From Kocuria marina (lineage in GTDB: Bacteria; Actinomycetota; Actinomycetes; Actinomycetales; Micrococcaceae): a stretch of 64,000 bases of DNA. Shown in pieces: positions 61,735-64,000 of the stretch. The stretch is taken from positions 152,929-216,928 of the forward strand of contig NZ_JROM01000011.1 in the NCBI RefSeq assembly GCF_000786655.1. Reading direction: 5' to 3'. How positions within the stretch are numbered: position 1 is the first letter of the stretch; every line of letters starts with the position of its first letter. Made by a program: the position numbers and the translations under genes. Below the pieces are notes generated by a model. It did no database searches. It saw only the letters and a program-made list of their open reading frames with translations, and had not been told where the DNA came from.

Positions 61735-63162
61735 TCAGCGCCCGGGCCCGCCGTGACCTCCGGCGTCCGCAGGGGCACCCGCTGAGGGAGCGGCGTCGTC
61801 GTGGACATGGTCGTGACCCTCGTGGGAACCGTGCCCGTGGGAACCGTGCCCGTGCGCCTTCTCCTCCCGCGCCGGAGCCTCGGGCTTGCCCGTCACCACC
61901 GCGAGTTCCACCGGCGTCTGCGGCAGGTCGATGGTCTTGGCCACTTCACCCTTGGCCAGATCCACCACGTGCAGTTTCTTGTTCTGCGCATCTGTCACGT
62001 AAGCGCTCGAGCCGGCCACCTTGATCGCGGGACCCGCCTCCTGCCAGTCCGCCTTCTCCTCCCACGGCTGGATCACGTCGATCTTCCGGACCACCTTGCC
62101 GGACTCCTCGTCGATCACGTTGAGCTTGCCGTCGTACGTGAGCACCAAAGCCTCACCCTCCGGCCCGCGGGCCAGCGAACGGAACCAGTAGGACGAGCCC
62201 AGATCCACCAACCCGTGCGAGCCGTCCCGGGTGTCGAAGAGGGCCACGCGCGTGGGTCGCTCCTGCTCGGCATCCTCGTCCACCTTGTAGTCGCCCAGCA
62301 CGATCGGCGACGTCTCCGAACCCGCGAGGTTACCCGAGCGCGCGTAGGCGTCCGCCACGGCCACCTTGTGGAACTTCCCGTCCCGGTAGATCACGGGCCC
62401 GTTCTCGCAACCCGCCATCACGGTGTCGGTGCTCGCTCCCGGCGCGGCCGCCGCCTCACCGTGCACACCCGGGCAGTCCGTCGTCTCGGCTTTGACGGCG
62501 CCGTCCTTGCCGAGCACCCGCACGGTGTGCCGTTCATCCTCCGTGCCCTGGGTCGTGAACAGCGTGCCGTCGGCCAGCTCGAGCGCCACACCGTGGTGCG
62601 GGTGCTCGGTCTTCCGCTCGGTCGCGTCCGGCGCGCCGTGCTTCAGCGCCTCGGACTCGAAGGTCGTGATGGAACCGTCCCCGTCGCCGAACAATGTGGT
62701 CTTGCCGTGGTGGACCACCACGTGCCCGGCGTGCGGAGCGTCGAAGGTCACGTCGGTCAGCTCGGGTGCGGATTGGCGGTAGTGGTAGTGGTCGCCGTGC
62801 TTGTGCGCGTCCAGGCCGGTGTCGTGTACGCGGAACACGTCGCCGTCGCTGACCATCACGTGCCTGCCGTCCCCGGCGTTGTTGAGGCGCAGGAACCCAT
62901 CCTTCTCAGTCTTGTCCAGGACCTCGCCGGACGCCGTGTCCACGGTGAGCAGACCGCCGTCGTACGCCACCACCGCGCGCGGGGTGAGTCGCGAGACCTC
63001 CTTGGCCGCGGCCTTCGTGGTCTCCTCGGCGCGCGGGGACGACGACGCCGCTCCCGCCAGCTCCGCGCCCCCCGCCCCACACGCGGTGAGGGCGAGGACC
63101 CCGACGGCCAGCGCGGCCAAGGTGACGGGCCCCCGGCGGTGCATGGTGATGAATCCGAGCAT
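61735..63162 (-). CDS. AztD-like zinc metallochaperone lipoprotein, beta-propeller
   Basis: The ~475-aa (plus possible upstream codons) lipoprotein has a signal peptide with lipobox LALTACGAGG (Cys ~28 from the start at 63162). The body is a beta-propeller with repeated strands such as VVAYDGGLLTVDTASGEVLD and VLTYDGKLNVIDEESGKVVR. It is His-rich in HKHGDHYHYRQSAPELTDVT and in the C-terminal EEKAHGHGSHGHGSHEGHDH. This matches AztD-type periplasmic/extracytoplasmic zinc chaperones that deliver zinc to ABC uptake. Motif copies lie in the N-terminal linker (AGAASSSPRAEE, 63041-63051) and the C-terminal tail (HDDAAPSAG, 61790-61800). The start is ambiguous: an upstream ATG at 63207 remains possible. 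Confidence 0.8.
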   Translation of the reverse strand: MLGFITMHRRGPVTLAALAVGVLALTACGAGGAELAGAASSSPRAEETTKAAAKEVSRLTPRAVVAYDGGLLTVDTASGEVLDKTEKDGFLRLNNAGDGRHVMVSDGDVFRVHDTGLDAHKHGDHYHYRQSAPELTDVTFDAPHAGHVVVHHGKTTLFGDGDGSITTFESEALKHGAPDATERKTEHPHHGVALELADGTLFTTQGTEDERHTVRVLGKDGAVKAETTDCPGVHGEAAAAPGASTDTVMAGCENGPVIYRDGKFHKVAVADAYARSGNLAGSETSPIVLGDYKVDEDAEQERPTRVALFDTRDGSHGLVDLGSSYWFRSLARGPEGEALVLTYDGKLNVIDEESGKVVRKIDVIQPWEEKADWQEAGPAIKVAGSSAYVTDAQNKKLHVVDLAKGEVAKTIDLPQTPVELAVVTGKPEAPAREEKAHGHGSHGHGSHEGHDHVHDDAAPSAGAPADAGGHGGPGR

Positions 63163-63226
63163 GGACGAGCGAGCCCCTCCGGGGGCGGTGTGTTCGATGG
63201 TGTGCATGCGAGCACTGTAACTTAAG

Positions 63227-63241
63227 TGAGAATCATTCTTA
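63227..63241. promoter_or_regulatory. Zur-like palindrome upstream of the zinc lipoprotein
   Basis: TGAGAATCATTCTTA contains the inverted repeat AGAAT-C-ATTCT, resembling Zur/Fur-type boxes. It is ~60-65 bp from the start of the zinc lipoprotein. Zinc-replete repression would fit the gene's role. Confidence 0.6.
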
Positions 63242-63550
63242 TTTAACTGGTTACCGTGTCGTCAGCCTGACCGGTTTCCTCGACCCTCCGGGTGGGCCCG
63301 GCGGTTCCAGCTGCAGACCGCCCCTCCGTGAGATGTCATTACGCCCCCGGGAGCGGATGGTGAGCATGACTGCGGGAGGCTCCATGTCGTGCCCCCCGCG
63401 TATCGCTCAATCACTGGCCGGCATTACTCATCCGCTTCGTAGGAGAAATACGAATGGAATGGCGCACTATTTTCATGAGGGTGATCCTGCTAGACTGAAT
63501 CCTTATAACCACGTATGACAATGGAATTCACAAGGTGCGAGGAGTGAATA
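63242..63550. other. AT-rich intergenic region with weak small-ORF signals
   Basis: This stretch contains low-GC sequence unlike the rest of the window. Two minor plus-strand reading frames (14 and 19 codons) begin at ATGs 63454 and 63459 behind an AGGAG, but they are too short for confident calls. TAGACT at 63491 is a possible -10 for the small gene that follows. Nothing else is seen. Confidence 0.4.
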
Positions 63551-63700
63551 ATGGATCACCTGGCCATTCTTATCGGCTTGATATTGCTTATCATTCTGGT
63601 TGCCGGCCTCATTTATTTTTTCGGAAGTGTCCTTAAGTCCGCACTGTTCGGCGGCTCCAACCGGCCATCCAACCCGGATAATCCACGCCGGCGCCGATGA
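63551..63700 (+). CDS. 49-aa single-span membrane peptide
   Basis: A short gene coding MDHLAILIGLILLIILVAGL followed by IYFFGSVLKS, then a Ser/Asn/Pro-rich stretch and four Arg at the end. One hydrophobic span of ~22 residues and a basic, probably cytoplasmic C-terminus are clear. GAGGAGTGA is a strong ribosome site 7 bases before the ATG. No family recognised; the surrounding DNA is AT-rich. Small hydrophobic peptides of this type include stress peptides, toxins and membrane-complex subunits. Confidence 0.5.
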   Translation: MDHLAILIGLILLIILVAGLIYFFGSVLKSALFGGSNRPSNPDNPRRRR

Positions 63701-64000
63701 CCGAGCGCTCGAGACGCCGGGATCGGGGCGCGGCCCCGCAATGCACGTAATGCAGTCATAAATCCAGTCACAATTATCCCGCCCATAAGGGTTGGAATGT
63801 GTCCTCGGCACCTCCCATGGCGATAACCCGCTGCCGTCCGGTTCCACCGAATTAAAGATTGCAAGAATTTTCCCGGCAGTACAAACACCATTCCCACTTC
63901 GGTATTTCCGTTGGAGGTAATTCGGCCCTTCACAGATGAGCATGGGTAGGGGTCTTGCGCCACGGCCGGTGTCCGCCGGCGGCGAGCAGGGCGCGTAGGC
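63701..64000. other. AT-rich right end, no gene supported
   Basis: This stretch has low GC, TATTTTC-like runs and one 116-codon minus-strand reading frame with no recognisable family. The strand-opposite small gene and base composition make it unlikely to be coding. No repeat, tRNA or clear terminator is seen, so I leave it unassigned. It could be part of a mobile or regulatory segment that continues past the window. Confidence 0.35.

Noticed and set aside
63503..63943. A 146-aa minus-strand reading frame at the right end
   Set aside because: No recognisable family or start signal, and it overlaps the better-supported 49-aa gene on the other strand.
1..64000. tRNA, rRNA or insertion sequence
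   Set aside because: I saw no cloverleaf-like or rRNA-like sequence, and no transposase.

Overview
The window is about 64 kb of very GC-rich DNA with actinobacterial gene content. It carries actinobacterial-type polyprenol-phosphate-dependent GT-C mannosyltransferases, a CsoR copper repressor, a PdxR/PdxS/PdxT vitamin B6 locus, two GH15 glucoamylase/trehalase-like enzymes, a PutA and a zinc-lipoprotein (AztD-like) gene. Codon use and family content suggest Micrococcales, most likely Micrococcaceae and perhaps Kocuria-like. The genus is an inference from gene content; no rRNA or tRNA gene is present to confirm it.

Layout. 1-5.7 kb: the end of an AzgA-type purine permease, a spermidine-synthase-like methyltransferase, a thiamine-binding-fold protein, then pta-ackA (acetyl-CoA/acetate overflow). 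5.7-8.0 kb: a DUF559/Vsr-like nuclease gene between two arrays of one ~29-bp-based repeat family that face each other in inverted orientation. 8-16.8 kb: DoxX, a phosphoribosyltransferase, an NCS2 permease (purine/pyrimidine salvage), a COG3044 ABC-class ATPase, two MFS transporters and a tail-anchored Pro-rich protein. 16.8-29.1 kb: an internally deleted M20 peptidase, a membrane-anchored VWA protein, GH15, a divergent G6PDH, putA and a second GH15. 29.2-33.7 kb: small membrane proteins and a csoR-copZ-copA copper-efflux cluster with its own operator. 33.7-40.3 kb: membrane proteins, then the vitamin B6 region, with an AAA-ATPase/pdxR operon divergent from pdxS and a MazEF-like toxin-antitoxin pair between pdxS and pdxT. 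40.3-49 kb: a TPM-domain protein, three universal stress proteins, a MATE exporter and a tctCBA tripartite tricarboxylate transporter. 49-59.1 kb: aldehyde dehydrogenase, MFS, RidA, a membrane protein and a GT-C mannosyltransferase cluster for cell-envelope lipoglycan. 59.2-64 kb: a PatD-like aldehyde dehydrogenase with a structured leader and CRP-type site, a double NTF2/SnoaL protein, an AztD-like zinc lipoprotein with a Zur-like box, and an AT-richer right end with a 49-aa membrane peptide gene.

Two structures are not explained by ordinary genes. The first is the nuclease gene bracketed by inverted repeat arrays (5861-6310 and 7501-7945). The second is a dispersed GC-rich motif, GACGACGCCGC and its complement, with at least 23 exact copies by eye. 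Several copies form inverted pairs. They lie in intergenic gaps and, in frame, in linkers and termini of unrelated proteins, where they encode Asp-Asp-Ala-Ala or Ala-Ala-Ser-Ser. All positions and counts were read by hand.
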